From Calycina herbarum (lineage: Eukaryota > Ascomycota > Leotiomycetes > Helotiales > Pezizellaceae), in contig LLEY01000017.1 in assembly GCA_001414485.1 (NCBI GenBank), positions 62,001 through 126,000 of the forward strand: a stretch of DNA of 64,000 bases. The letters run 5' to 3'. Position numbers and translations under genes: made by a program. The notes beneath the pieces were generated by a model. The model did not search any database. It had not been told where the DNA came from and was given only the letters and a program-made list of their open reading frames with translations. Positions within the stretch are counted from its first letter, which is position 1. Each line of letters begins with the position of its first letter. This document shows positions 1 to 12,353 of this stretch, one piece after another.

Positions 1-2077
1 CCTCCTCTTCAATCAAATGGCCTTGGGTACTATCGTTATACAGGCTGTTTCAAAGAGGCAAATCCTGGAAGACAACTCACATCTCAGCTTTACAGCAACG
101 TTAACAACACCCAAGCAATGTGTATCGCCGCTTGTGCTGCAGCAGGACAAACCTTCTGTGGTACTCAATATAACCGAGAATGTTGGACCGGGCCTACAAT
201 TCCTAATGAGCAAGTTGAGGAAGGAAACTGCAATTTCCCCTGTGCTGGAGATATTAACCAAATTTGTGGAGGTGATGGACTTGATGGTGCGGGGAGTTAT
301 ATCTCCTTGTTCGCGGATACCAGATCTTTTGATGGGAATACGACAACTCCTACTAGCACCGCTGGCTCTCCAGCTCCCACTGCTACGGGTGGTCCTCAAA
401 TCAAGCAGACTGTTGGCAATTATGTCTTCCAAGGGTGTTACAATGAGTTGACCGTAGGAGGCCGGGCTTTGGCCAAGTCGACATACACCGACGATCTGAT
501 GACTTTGGAGTCATGCTCAACCTTCTGCAGTGGAGTTGCGTATTTCGGTGTCGAATATGGGCGCGAATGCTACGTAAGTCTTGAATTTCATCTCTTTCCA
601 GAAAACCTGCTAATTTATTATTTAGTGTGGAACTACTCTTGCTGCTGGAAGTACGAAAGTTGCCAATCAAGCTGATTGTAACTTCCTTTGCCCTGGTGAT
701 CCGAATACCTATTGTGGTGCTTCAAGCCGTATACAGTTATATGCTCTTAACTCGACGGCTGTTTCATCGACGACTATTTCATCGACGGCTATTTCATCGA
801 CAGCTATTTCATCGACAGCTATTTCATCGGCGACTGTTATTTCGAGCACCTCGAAATCTTCATCGACTTCTCTTTCCGCGACGAGCACTTCGACTTTGGT
901 TTCGACGAGCAGTAGCTTAACAAGCAAGACTTCAAGTTCTTCAGCCTCGGTCACGAGTTCTGCAGCATCAATCACGTCAACTTCAGTAAGCTTGTCTTCG
1001 TCTGGTATTTCCACTAGTAGCACTTCCGCTGCACCAACAGGTCCGACAATTGTCCCATCCGTCGGACTTTACAGCTACCTTGGATGTTATACAGAAGGTA
1101 CCAATGTTCGTGCTCTTGGAGGAGCATCGTCTCCCAACGATACTCAAACTGTATCTCTTTGTGCAGCCTCATGTGCTAAATTCAAGTACTTTGGATTGGA
1201 ATATTCCCGCGAGTAAGTCAAAACATCTCCATTATTTCGCGTCTATCCAACTTTTCTCAACCGAGCACCACTGACTTTATCTAGATGCTGGTGTGGAAAT
1301 AGCTTTGGTGTCGGAGCTGTACTTGTCAAGGACAGCGAGTGCAGCATGACCTGTGCTGGCGACAAAGGCTCTTACTGTGGAGCTGGAAGTAGGTTGAATG
1401 TTTATGTCAAGAATGACACAACTTTGAGTACGACATCCCTTATTAGCACCACTTCGACATCTTCAGTCAGCTCAAGTATGTCGATTACCTCGACCATTTC
1501 CAGTATTTCAAGCGTAACAAGCTCAACGAGCGTTTCCTCGTCGGCCAGCAGTACAACAGTAGCCGTTTCAACGAGCAGGACCTCTTCCTCAACCTCGTCC
1601 TCCTCGAGCGCGGCAATTTCTTCCACACTCACCTCCTCCGCCACCTCAAAATCTTCATCCTCAACATCTACGTCCTCCACAGCGCCCAAACCAACAGGCC
1701 CATTCGTATCCGAAGGAAACTCAAACTTCACATACTACTCCTGCGTCTCAGAACCTTCATCAGGTCGTCTCCTCACCAACCAAATCCTCAACAATGGAAC
1801 CTCAATGACGATAGAGCTCTGTCTCTCCACCTGCTACAATTACAAATACGCAGGCGTCGAATACGGGCGCGAATGCTGGTGTTCTAATACCTTGAATTTA
1901 GTTGGAAATACGGGTGCTACTCCGGCGGCCAACCTTACGGATTCCTCGTGTGGTTTTCTTTGTCCGGGGAATGCGACGGAGTACTGTGGGTCGAGTAGTA
2001 AGATGAGTTTGTTTTGGTTTGATGAGGTGAAGGCGAAGGGGAATGGGAATTTGGCGGTTCGTTTGGTGGATGAGTAG
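1..2077 (+). CDS. Secreted/cell-wall protein with four WSC domains (5' end missing)
   Basis: The 3' part of a larger gene (650 codons in the window), open from base 1 in frame 1. Exons are 1-573, 626-1212 and 1285-2077; both introns have GTAAGT donors and TAG acceptors, and phase is kept. Four Cys-rich WSC modules lie at about window residues 9-107, 140-223, 338-427 and 537-635, each with the YGRECWC-type core and a final YCG motif. The second copy has ECYCG where others have ECWC. Long Ser/Thr-rich linkers, likely O-mannosylated, separate modules 2-3 and 3-4. WSC domains are carbohydrate-binding modules of yeast stress sensors and of fungal secreted oxidases and lectin-like proteins. No membrane segment or GPI signal follows the last module, so this is probably a secreted protein. 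Any catalytic part would lie upstream, outside the window. Confidence 0.88.
761..835 (+). repeat. 15-bp coding tandem repeat (5 units)
   Basis: Five near-identical 15-bp units (consensus ATTTCATCGACAGCT) encode Ile/Val-Ser-Ser-Thr-Ala/Thr repeats in the Ser/Thr linker after the second WSC module. Being in frame, unit gain or loss would lengthen or shorten the linker without a frameshift. Confidence 0.85.
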
Positions 2078-2159
2078 GATGATGAGATGAGAAATGTATA
2101 TATGTGGGGGTTTTGGTTGTATATATGACTTGGTGTTGAGGTTTTTTTTATTGATGATG

Positions 2160-2165
2160 AATAAA
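2160..2165 (+). terminator. Likely poly(A) signal of the WSC gene
   Basis: AATAAA 83 bp after the stop codon, following a T-rich stretch. It fits a eukaryotic polyadenylation signal; the cleavage site is not determined. Confidence 0.45.
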
Positions 2166-2382
2166 ATGGATTGGGGGTAGATTACAAGGTAACAAAAGGG
2201 TGGGTAGAATTGGGAGTTTTTTAGATTAATCTAATGTAATGATTTGTGTTGATATGGCTTGGGTTTTGAGAGTGGTGATTTAGTCAGTCAGAAACTCGAG
2301 TCCACTGAGGCCCCCGTTGAGCTTCATCCCCCGCGATACATTTTCGATAATATAGGTAGGTAAGGGCGTGGGGAACTCGTGA

Positions 2383-2567
2383 TGGACAATCAAAGCGACA
2401 GTACGAGTAAAAACCGCCGATACTTCTCGTTGTCCTAATTTTTTGAGATGATTAAAGTTGCTTGCTCCAACTGTCCGGGATAATTTCAAATTGTGCTAAG
2501 TGTTTGGGATAATTTACATAGAAAATTGGAACAACGAGGCTAGGTAGGCAGGTACGAACCGAAAGTA
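2383..2567 (-). repeat. Dispersed repeat family I, copy 1
   Basis: On the minus strand this matches copies at 5464-5666 and 32557-32764 over most of its length. Shared blocks are GGTTCGTACCTGCC, then GTTGTTCCAA, then a tract near the far end resembling CTGCCGCTTTCAATGTCCA. The plus-strand left end reads TGGACAATCAAAGCGACAGTA. The right end is degenerate. It lies in the gap between the WSC gene and the helicase. Confidence 0.7.
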
Positions 2568-3034
2568 GTTATAGGAAGGAGCGGTACACTGGACACTTCG
2601 CGGTCGAGACAGAACGGAGCACCTCTGGAAGCCATGTCGAATTTTCTTTCCTGATATTTGCCAGGTTGTTCTAATTAGAAATTGTCAATGTCCACGGTTC
2701 CTGCTCGCTTGTAATGTTTATTTATCGCAATAGTACACTGATAAGTATTTGAAGGTTTTCAATGTGTGAATTTGGGTGGGAGAGTGAATGAGTTCCAAGC
2801 TGAAGGTTTTCTCGCTAACATGTTTTTTTGGTCTTATTTTTTCTGTTAGTTGGCAAAATTATTTATTCAATTACAAGTACTTTAAATAATAATTCCCTGC
2901 CGCCCTATGCATACCCCTATTCACTTCCGATCCGTTTGGGTTGTTCCGATAAGGCTCCGATAAGAAAACAAGGCTAAGCCGTGAATTTTTTCCGGCGAGG
3001 CCTCTTCTTTGTCGCGACTCAAGCGATCAAGGAA
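2568..3034. other. Upstream region of the helicase gene
   Basis: AT-rich noncoding sequence with no convincing reading frame. A frame continuous with the helicase opens at a GTG at 2981, but the first in-frame ATG is 3035. Confidence 0.5.
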
Positions 3035-4964
3035 ATGTTTTCCATCACAACAAACACCTTACGACTTCGACAAGTGTCCCTCATACAAACGCTCGTCAAC
3101 GTTACCATGCAAGAAGCAAAGAAAAACCCTGCCAGAAGGCATCCTTACAGAGGTAAGAAGGCATTCGGAACGAATGCAACACCGCGACAAAATGCTCCAG
3201 CAGCAGCAGCAGCAGCAGCACCTCGCGTCGCAACTCCTCCTCTCACAGAAGCAATCCCTATGGATACCCCACGATTCGCAGATTTGGCAACGGAGAATCT
3301 GATTCATCCTGTTATGCTACAAACCATCACCGAAGACCTCAAGTTCGACCATATGATGCCCGTTCAAGCTGCGACTCTTCACGATCTCCTTGCAAAAAGA
3401 ATCGATTGTCTCGCACAAGCCAAAACTGGCACAGGAAAAACGATAGCATTCTTATTGCCAGCTATTCAAACGCTCATCAACAAGAGACAAGCAGGCAAAG
3501 GGGTTTCCTTACTCGTTATCTCTCCTACTCGCGAATTATCTATGCAGATTGCCAAAGAGGCTACTGCACTCCTACAACGACTCCCACAATACAAGATTGG
3601 AATCGCGATTGGAGGAACAAACAAGACATCAGAGGAGAAGAAGATTCTTGGAGGATGTGATATTCTGATTGCTACACCAGGTCGTCTTTATGATCATCTC
3701 AGCGATGAGAGAATCCGAGATAAATTCAGTAACCTCGATACGCTTGTTCTCGACGAAGCCGATCGTTTACTTGATATGGGTTTCATGAATGCACTCAAAG
3801 ACATCGTCAAGTGTCTCCCAGACAAGGAGAAAAGTGGCAGACAAGGAATGCTTTTCTCTGCCACTATCGCTCCTCATGTCGAAAAAGTCGCCCACCTTGT
3901 TCTATCAAAGGGTTATAAATTCATCTCGACCATCCCAGAAGGCGAGCAACAAACCCACGAACGGGTACCACAACATCTCATTACCGTCCCTACATTTGCC
4001 GATGTTGCTGCTGGCTTGATCGGTTCCCTTCGAACTGAAATTGCTATGCAAGGTGCAGACACTTTCAAATCCATAATCTTCGCGCCCACAGCAGCACTCG
4101 CAGATTTCTACGGAGCAGTCTTGGAGAAAATGCCCAATATGCCTGAAATAAGCGTCCTACATTCTCGGGTAAGCCAAAGCAAGAGAACCAAGACCACAGA
4201 TACCTTCCGATCTGCCAAGAACGGAATTCTGGTCGCTACAGATGTTGTCGCTAGAGGAATGGATTTCCCCGGCGTATCAAATGTCTTCCAGGTTGGTATT
4301 CCTTCTGACAAGGAGTCGTATATACATCGATTGGGTCGTACTGGTCGTGCGGGTGCTGAGGGAAGAGGGACATTCATTGTTGCTGAACCCGAGGCATTTT
4401 TCCCAAAGTGGACGTTGAAGGCTATTGATTTTGAGACTACGGAGCCGGATTTGAGTGCCAAGTCTGATGTCACTGCTATTGTGGAGAGAATGGAGAATCA
4501 AGCAAAGACATACCAAGCTTGTAAGTTTTGGAACTTTCCTATATCTGAGGCTTTTTTGAAATGCCTCGTTTTCTTGGCTTGCAAGTACTAATTTTGGCAT
4601 AGGGCTTGGATATTACAAAGGACATATCAAAGGGATGAACTGGGACTCTGCGGAGCTGGTTCAACAGGCAAATCTCTTCGCTATTCATGGTCTTGGGTCT
4701 CCTGAGGTACCTACTATTAGCAAGAATGTAGTGGGGAAGATGGGACTGAAGGGTGTTAGAGGGCTGAACATCGTTGCTGATCCTCCGAAAGTTGGGAGAG
4801 GAGGAGGTGGTGGTGGAGAGGGGAGAAGTGCCGGAAGTGGTGGACGAGGTTCTGTTGGAGGCGGAGAGGGAAGGAGTGCCGGGAATGGTGGGCGAGGAGG
4901 TGGAGGTGGAAGAGGCGGCAGACCTCGAGGTGGAGGACGCGGTGGATCGGGGTGGGGGGTATAG
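3035..4964 (+). CDS. MSS116: DEAD-box ATP-dependent RNA helicase, mitochondrial MSS116-like
   Basis: Exons 3035-4520 and 4603-4964 (intron GTAAGT, branch TACTAAT, acceptor TAG) give 615 aa. In-order helicase motifs: AQAKTGTGKT (about 127), PTRELS (162), TPGR, DEAD (240), SAT (275), ATDVVARGMD (about 401) and HRLGRTGRAG (about 431). MSS116-type proteins are ATP-dependent RNA chaperones that fold group I/II introns and aid translation in mitochondria. The N-terminus is rich in Arg/Thr/Leu and nearly free of acidic residues, as expected of a targeting peptide. A poly-Ala run precedes the core and the tail is an RGG/Gly-rich RNA-binding region, both as in MSS116. I chose ATG 3035 because the only upstream in-frame start is a GTG; ATG 3107 is an alternative that would lose the targeting peptide. 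Confidence 0.9.
3199..3221 (+). repeat. GCA/CAG microsatellite encoding poly-Ala
   Basis: A run of about seven GCA triplets encodes alanines in the N-terminal linker of the helicase. It is in frame and likely length-variable. Confidence 0.8.
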
Positions 4965-5463
4965 AGGTTGATGGTGCGTGTATGATATGTGTACTTTGAT
5001 ATTGGGGTTTATTATGAGTAGATGGATATATCAGCGTTGGCGTTCTAGAGGATTATTAGGTCTGGGAATTATAGATCATGGTTCTGATTCGCTCTCTGCT
5101 TGTAATTCATTCCCTTTGAACCGAGATTATATATACCTCATAACTCTCTGTATATGGAGGAAGGATCTGCTCTTTTTTGTTCTCCTGAGCTATCAATCCT
5201 GGAACAAAGTGGCTCGGTTTGAGGAGGATCGACATAACCAAGAGCAAAATCCGGCATTTTGCTTGTTCGAGGCTTTTTGATATGGAAGGTGTGCCGAGAA
5301 CGATGACAAGAGAATCCTTACTTTTCTTTCTTTCTATCTTCCTATACGATGTCAAGACTTCATGGATAAGGCGGGGGATATCTAAACCTTTCGATTGTTC
5401 TTTTTCATACTATCGTATATCCTCGTCGTGTTTTGAAATGATTGATCGCACACAAGCTCGCGA
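4965..5463. other. 3' region of the helicase gene
   Basis: AT-rich sequence after the helicase stop codon. Short open frames here are not supported by composition or homology. I see no gene. Confidence 0.5.
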
Positions 5464-5666
5464 TGGACATTAAACGTGGCAGTAAATACTTCAGGTTCGT
5501 ACCTGCCAACTTAGCTCGTTGTTCCAACTTGCTAGGGTAATTCAAGTCAATTATCTAAGGGGCTGGGACAATTCGGGACTATTAACCCGGGTGTTTTGGA
5601 ACAACCAAGTTCTCCAGGTAGTCTAATTGTGCTGAAAAGTTGGGTTACTGCCGCTTTCAATGTCCA
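5464..5666 (+). repeat. Dispersed repeat family I, copy 2, with inverted ends
   Basis: The best-preserved family I copy (203 bp). The left end TGGACATTAAACGTGGCAGTA is mirrored by the right end, whose reverse complement is TGGACATTGAAAGCGGCAGTA. The interior matches copies at 2383-2567 and 32557-32764. It has no coding capacity, so it fits a MITE-like non-autonomous DNA element. No convincing target-site duplication is visible. Confidence 0.72.
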
Positions 5667-8600
5667 CACGGCATATAAGGACGTTCATTCTCCCAAACCT
5701 TCCAAAGCATGTGATCAAACTTGATAATTACACCATGTGTAAATTGTATCCAACATGACTCAAGGTTTACACAAACTAGTTGAACGACTGTTGCTTTCCT
5801 TGCTTGAACAACCTCTCTCGGCATGAACACATGAAATGTCACACCGAGAGAATAGTTCTCGAGCAAGGCTAGACTTCCAGGGACGAGGATCGTTGATCCT
5901 TATTTTACACGTTACGTTGACTCGTGGCGAGGCCTCTCACAGAAAAGTGTGGTTCCATTTCGTAATGAAATATGTGACTCGAGACTAAAAAAGTTTCTAG
6001 AATCATGTTACGATTTCACAACTATGGTGTTCGGTACTTGTGTTCTTTGAGATTCAGTGGGACATGATTGCACAGAATCGAAATCCGTGGCACATTTGGA
6101 AGCTGGCGTGAAAGTTTTTGGATCCAACGATACCGGAATTGGTTTCCAGATTTTGAGGTTGCATGATTACACTACCTCAATAAGTTACAGAGGGTGGAGG
6201 ATGACTTATCTCTTTCTAGAAAAATGTTGCAGAAGCAAAGACAAGATCTTCGATGAGAATTCTAGAAGCCCCATCCCCCCATCTTCGGACAATTCTTTGG
6301 TGTGGAGGCCCCAGTTCACAGGGTCGTAGTGATACGACGCCCTCTCTCCTGATCAAGGAAGAGGAAAATGCTCAGTGAGGTCACAAAGTTTCTTAATGGA
6401 GGGCTTCACAACATGTATTGTACATCTAAGAGGATCTACATAGTTGAAATGAAAGAAAATATATGATTGTGGTGCTTGATATTCGATACACACTGCCAGG
6501 TTGACGACCAGGTTGATTGATATACAGGGTCCTTGGTATACATGAACACACGGCCAGATGGAAGAAGATATTTTTCTCCTTATCGTTACTGTACGACACG
6601 GGGAGTGAAAAGGAGATAGAGAAAAAAGAGGAGGGAAATGAGCTATCGTGTCTCACAAACGGTTTCCCCTCCCGCCAACGTAGACTTGTGTTCTTGTGTG
6701 GTGGGAGGCGTCATGTCATATCCTTCTTTTGTTGTCGAGTTCCTCAACGTTTTCCCTTTCTTACTCTTTCTTGACGTGATGAGACTATTGGATTTGAAGC
6801 AACCGACCGACGTCTTGGCCTAGAAGAAAAGTTCGTTTCGAGTGACTCTTTAGATGTGAGGAAGGCCCCTCAAAATTGAGTTATGTTTTACGCAATCGCG
6901 TTCTAGGAACTCAGAATGATACATCTTGTTTATTTTTGTTGCGGATGCTATGCGGGATGCACCCGGTTGGTTGAAGGTGGTCGTGAGTTACCTGCCGATG
7001 CGATCTGTCGATCATCCTTGAGGTTAAATAGATTCGGTAAGGCAGAGTGTGGATCTCGACTCTGAGAGAGGAGCTTCTATTCACACTCTTTTTCTTTGAC
7101 TTGATGTGTTGTCGAGGTTTGAGGTGGAGACCTTAGGGGATCATCGATCGGTCGGTTGATGGAGCTCCCGTGGACTTATCGTCGAGATCCACTTGTGCCT
7201 TCCTCTAGACCTCGGGAACGAGAAATTATTTTGGAGCTCGAAACTCTGAGCTGTCAAGGTGGAATGGAGACGGAAGCTATCCAGGTTCTTTGGGGGCGTC
7301 GAGCAAAAGCTCTCAAGGTCCCCACGTATCCACGAATGTGGGTGAAACGAGATGTTGGACCTGGATGGCAGCGTAAAGGTCCTTCCTTGAGCTCTGGATA
7401 AAAACCGATGCGAATTGACCTGCAGAAAGTTAATATATTCCCGCAGTGAAAGTGCTCTGCGGTGAATGAATGCCATTGCTTGTAAAGTATGGCAGAATTA
7501 ATCAAAACTTGCTTGCTGACATAGCTGAGGAAGAGGGTAGATGTTGGTATCAATCATGCGCGGCAGTCTTCGCTGCATTATCGAATCCTGAGAACCCCTC
7601 ATTTCGACCCCTTCAAACCTGGAAACGGGATCCCGATAGTCGCTGCGATAGGATGAATAGGCACCGCACTCGTGGTAACGAGGCTCCCTCTCCCTCCCTC
7701 TTAACATTTTATCCGGTTGACTCCCGTCTCTTCTTTTCTTGGTCTTTCTTGGTCTTTCTTGGAGCTTATCAGAAACCTTCACACCCCCCACGGGTACCTT
7801 GCGTTTCTGATTGCTGGTATTGAAAGGTACATATGCACAACCTTTCGAAGATGTCTTGGGCGAATTGGAGGCGTGAATGATATCTCACGATGCGAGGGAT
7901 GAGGTTGAAAGTGGAGTAGAATGCCGTTGCAAAGCGAGTTTGAAAATCTCGGTGCTTCTCAGCTGCATTCTCTCTCTCCGCCCGCAACACCCTCAAATAT
8001 TTCTCTGGGTCTCGGGTGACGGTGGTGGCGTTTGATTTCCACCTGTACCTGGGCGAGCGGGGAGTTGTGAGCTGATGTGAGGGAAAAGCCCTGCGTCTAT
8101 CCAAATAGATGCATATTTGGTGGATGCTGGAAGCGTGACGGACTCGTGGGTCACCTGGGTGACGGGATGAGGGGGGTGTCCTGGAGTGTGCCCTCAGAGT
8201 GCTGTCATGGTCGAGAGGGGTTTTCTATGCAAAGCATACGAGCAATTATTATACAGTATTGGGCGTCATACGTAGGTAAGTTGTACGAGTACAGGTGCCC
8301 GGGGAATCCGAAGAGTCTCGACCTCAAGAATACAACAGCACTGTAGACGAGAGGAGACTACTGTCACCTATTTTTGCGGAGGATCTTTTTTCTCCGTTGC
8401 CGCGGCTTGCGTGTCTCGAGCACGTTGTTTCATCATCCATTCATTTCATCACACTGTAAGGAGCTACCTATCTTTTTCTCACAACATCCACCCAATCCTC
8501 AGGAGAGACTCGGGGAGAGACAAGCTGACTCGTCCCGGCCACGATGCGATTTAGGTGGTGATGAATGCGAGAGGGGTGTCACCGGTGTGGGGGTGGAGAG

Positions 8601-9010
8601 GGCAGTTATTTGCGTTCTGAAAGGAATTTGGAAAATTGCAGGTGAGTGGGGGAATTGCGCCAGTTCTCCTCCGCAATTGGAGACGACGCCTGCCGCCCTG
8701 CCATCCGAAGGTCTATCCAGCACGTTCTTGGTCGATGCATACAATAAAAAGCCTCTCTGCTGCAGACAGCTCTGAAGAGTGGAGACCCCATGAATTGGGC
8801 TACTCGTACCTCAATGTCCACGTATAGCACCGTAATAGCTATACCCGGTGGTCTACCTGCGCCTACCTGCGCCTACCTGCTAGCCTAGTTACCTCTCCTT
8901 GGACTAGCGATTTAATTTAATATAAGGCAAGGAGGGCAGGCGATAATGCCAGAACCCCTCAAGGTTGATATCCATGACATTTCCCTCCATTTGTTTTATA
9001 ACCAAGCCTG
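5667..9010. other. Gene-free region
   Basis: About 3.3 kb without a supportable gene. Open frames on both strands are short, mutually overlapping and without recognisable domains. Small local repeats occur (TTGGTCTTTC near 7738-7765; CTACCTGCGC-like units near 8852-8880). Undetected noncoding transcripts are possible. Confidence 0.5.
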
Positions 9011-10405
9011 ATGCTGCTCATTGTCAGGCACCATCACCTCTTGCAAAATCCCCCCTCTTCATTCTTGCATTGCAGCAGTCACGTCAACTGATCCAACGCC
9101 ACCCAGTTGAAAGAGCAGTGGTATTTCGGACATCCAGCTGCTTGGGAAGCACCGAGCACGCTATTCTATTCAAGTATCCCTCCATCCACCGCTCACTCAA
9201 TTTGAAGAGTAAAGCACGACTTCAAAGCAACGACTCAAGCCTGGCATCACCAAGTGCTCCAGTGCTCACTCAACTGTACATCCGAGTCCGTCGCTTAGCA
9301 AAGTACTCCTTACAGCGCTACTTGACTTGAGAGGAGCCAGCACGCCATCGTCCCCCCCCCCCCCCAAACAGCCAATTGACAGCGCCTCTTGGTTGTACCG
9401 TCAGACTCCCCGCATAGAGCCTTACATAGCTAGTCTCTTGCACAGAGCTACCTACCAGTAGCTATCGACCAACGCACCAAAACGCAAGGACCTCAATTTG
9501 ACATTTGTCCCTCACTCCGTTTTTTTTTTTTTTTTGGTTTAAAAAAATTCCTCGATAACGCCATCGAGCTCGTCGTGTACAAAGGGGTCTCTTGTCCAAC
9601 TTGGTGTTCCTTTGCGTGTCTCAAACCCATTCGTATCTGGGTACGCGGGTGCTTCCAAAGCTTTGCAACTCTTGATCAGCAGCACCAACTTCCCCTCTCC
9701 GCCCCGCTTCCCTATCACCTCTCCTATCAACACCCCCCAAAATCCCCGACAGGCGTCAGATAACAGCACCGGTCCTGCCAGCCATAACCAACCATCCGGT
9801 CCTTCGTCTCACAGCACCTTCACGATAATTTCCCTCCGCCTTCGGACTTTTCATATATAAGATTGCAGAAATCGGTGCCCTCATAGACCGCTCAAGGACA
9901 CCCACTTCCTCAACCTCCAAGATTTTGTCAGCCCGAATCTAGATTATTATTTGTGAGCTTGCCAGCCGTGTGCAAGGATTAACCATCCGTTATCGCAGCC
10001 CACACCTCCTACACCTACCTACCCACCCATAAGGAGCCGAAGATCGAGACAAAAGAGTCACCACGATCCTTATCGACTCAGCTCACGGTACCTCACTTTT
10101 TCCTCGATCATTTATCACATCAGCACCAACTATCACGAGGATCAACCACCCAAGTCCACAAGACGCAGCCCCTTCAAACACCGACTCCCAACCGCAGATA
10201 CCGAACCAGCTTCTAGACCCATTCTACTACTACATACATTAAACCGACCTTCCTTCTCTTCTATTCATTTTTATATCTTTTTTGCTTCTTCTCAGAAAGG
10301 AATTGAGAGCAATTTAGCTCCAAACCGACAAGCTGGCTCACTCACGCCCCCCACCCCTACACACTCATTCGGCTGCGGCTGCTTCTCCTCCGCCTGCGTC
10401 TACAC
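9011..10405 (+). promoter_or_regulatory. ATG-free, pyrimidine-rich leader/promoter of the Ecl1-type gene
   Basis: I found no ATG on the plus strand over about 1.4 kb, while CT- and CA-rich tracts, a poly-C run (about 9352-9365) and a poly-T run (about 9519-9535) are present. Fungal regulatory genes often have long CT-rich leaders, and selection against upstream AUGs would produce this pattern. The transcription start is not known. Confidence 0.5.
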
Positions 10406-11624
10406 ATGGTGAAAAGAGACACCACTCGAGGAGAAAATCAGGACGAGACTCTGCTGCTCAAGAAAAGAAGCCATCGAGACCGACAGTTAGCAGGAAAAGC
10501 ACCCCTCAATATGTGACCAAGTCCCCCGCATACAGCGGAGGTAGAACAAGCAGCACTCGAGAGCGGGAGAGAGAGGAAGAGACGGTTCGAGACAACAGCG
10601 GAGAGGGATTCCCGCAGTTCTGGTAGGTTCTTTCTTTTTACTCACCTCTCCATTCATTCATGTCCGTCAGCAATGGTGGGGTTTAAAGTTCCCCAGGAAC
10701 ACCGCTCATCGTCCCCATGACCCCTCGAAGGGGGTGAAGAGTGTGGGGTGCATATTGTAACCATGTAGATGCAGCACTGACGAATAATACAGCATGTCGT
10801 GCGAAAAGCAATTCCAGGCCGCCAACAACACCTTCCTCTATTGCTCCGAGGCGTCAGTATTACCTTTTTAACTATCCTCTGCGGCACAACTGCTTATCTT
10901 GGTTCAATAATGCTGACTCCGAAATAGATGTCGTCTCCATGACCAACACCCCGACCCAATCCGTGCAAATTCTTACCCATCCACGTCTACCCCATCTTCC
11001 CCGCCTCTCACCCCATATACCCGTCATTTTGCAAGCCTCCCAGCCCCCGATGATGGTCCAGATATCATCCCTCGTTTTTCACCCACTCAATCCCGTCCAC
11101 GATCATACTTCAACTCCGATCCCTATCCGTCTCCTTACCAAGCCCCTACTGCGGCTTATTCGCATTCCCCTCCTCAAACCGCTTACACCAACTCCCACTC
11201 CACCACGGCTCTAGCTAGTCTTCGGGAGCTAGCCACCGCCTTGCCAAAAGTATCCTCTAGACAACGGGACCCAGAGTCTCCCCCAAAGAGCAATGCCAGT
11301 AGTATCTCTCGTACGGGGTCTGGTGTTTGGGATTATATGCCGTTCACGGGTAAAACAGCACCAACACCGAGTGCGACACCAGGAAACTCTTACAACAACG
11401 GTGGTTACACCGTGAGCCAGAGTTATACTCAGCCTACCTATGCCTCCGGCAGCGGAAGAAGCAGAGAAGATCTGTATAGTTATGGCAGGAGCCATGGCAC
11501 ATATGGGAACACCGGGGGTATGGGTATGGATCGACCATTACCACCCAGGAATGGCCCTGGCGGGTATGGACATCGGCCTAAAAGCATTGATCTTGTTACT
11601 CCGGTCACTGGAAACATGATCTAA
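10318..11624 (+). CDS. Ecl1/2/3-type zinc-binding lifespan/stress regulator (start unresolved)
   Basis: Exons: an open frame 10318-10622, then 10793-10852 and 10928-11624. Introns are 10623-10792 (GTAGGT; CTGAC branch; CAG) and 10853-10927 (GTCAGT; TAG). Splicing recreates FCMSCEKQF and later LYCSEACR, the paired Cys motifs of the Ecl1/2/3 family; one Cys codon spans each of the junction regions. In fission yeast these small zinc proteins extend chronological lifespan and act in nutrient and stress signalling. The rest is Ser/Pro/Tyr-rich and probably disordered. The upstream stop at 10315-10317 bounds the frame, and no in-frame ATG precedes the zinc motif. Starts to consider: CTG 10333 (A at -3, G at +4), an unseen upstream exon, or ATG 10794, which would lose the first Cys. 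Confidence 0.72.
10406..10516 (+). promoter_or_regulatory. Upstream/overlapping ORF (36 codons) in the Ecl1-type gene
   Basis: The first ATG after the ATG-free leader opens a 36-codon frame that overlaps the long exon-1 frame and ends at TGA 10514-10516. If translated it would reduce initiation at ATG 10794. The opposing view is that exon 1 is coding and this ATG is internal and out of frame. Confidence 0.4.
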
Positions 11625-12353
11625 ACTGCTCTCCATCTTGCCACCACATCATTGGATATACACTATCTTCTTATTTTCATGTTCATTTTTCTGGATACTT
11701 ATCTCGATACAAATAGCGAAAAAACAGCATGAATTCCTTTCGAAAAAAGGGTTCCTAGCATACACATATCAGTACCACAGCATGAATGGAGTTTGCATCA
11801 TGGAAAATTTCCTGCCTGCATAAAAGTTTTGGCGTCGCATTTCATTTCATTTTGGTGTCAATTTTGAGACGGACGGGCATTTGGGTTGAGGAATTAGTGT
11901 GCATGGGTAAGGGACTTGGGATATATAAAGGACATGTAGAGTAGACTTGTTACTCTCCACTCGGATCTTGTATATTTTCTTCTTCTTTTATTAAGATATA
12001 TACATTCTTGTGGATGTTTTTATAGTCGAATTGAAATGAATTTACAAACACACCTTACAGTTGTGCCCCTGATGTATGAAATTTGTGCTCGCTTAGCTTG
12101 ATTTTTTGGTATCAGTCTGTTACTGTCATCACTCTGTGCATTACTCACTTATTTTATATATAACTGCTCTATCGAGACGTATGCTAGTAGTTGTACAGTA
12201 TGGCTACCCAGTCGGGTCGTGGCTGTCCATCTACCAACTCCATCTACCAACGCAAGTAACTGTTCAAACGCCATGCACCTTGACAAGACAAGCGAGTCAA
12301 GGCCATGCAGCAATCTCACGCTAGGAGTATTCTAATATTTAGTATCTTACCTC
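11625..12353. other. 3' region of the Ecl1-type gene
   Basis: AT-rich noncoding sequence with TATATA tracts. It contains one half of a direct repeat (GAAATTTGTGCTCGCTTA, about 12078-12095) whose partner lies at about 12858-12875. Confidence 0.45.

Noticed and set aside
2981..3034. GTG start adding 18 residues to the helicase
   Set aside because: Nuclear fungal genes normally use ATG; ATG 3035 gives a good mitochondrial targeting peptide. The same reasoning excluded GTG/TTG starts at 22408, 31850, 35704 and 43618.
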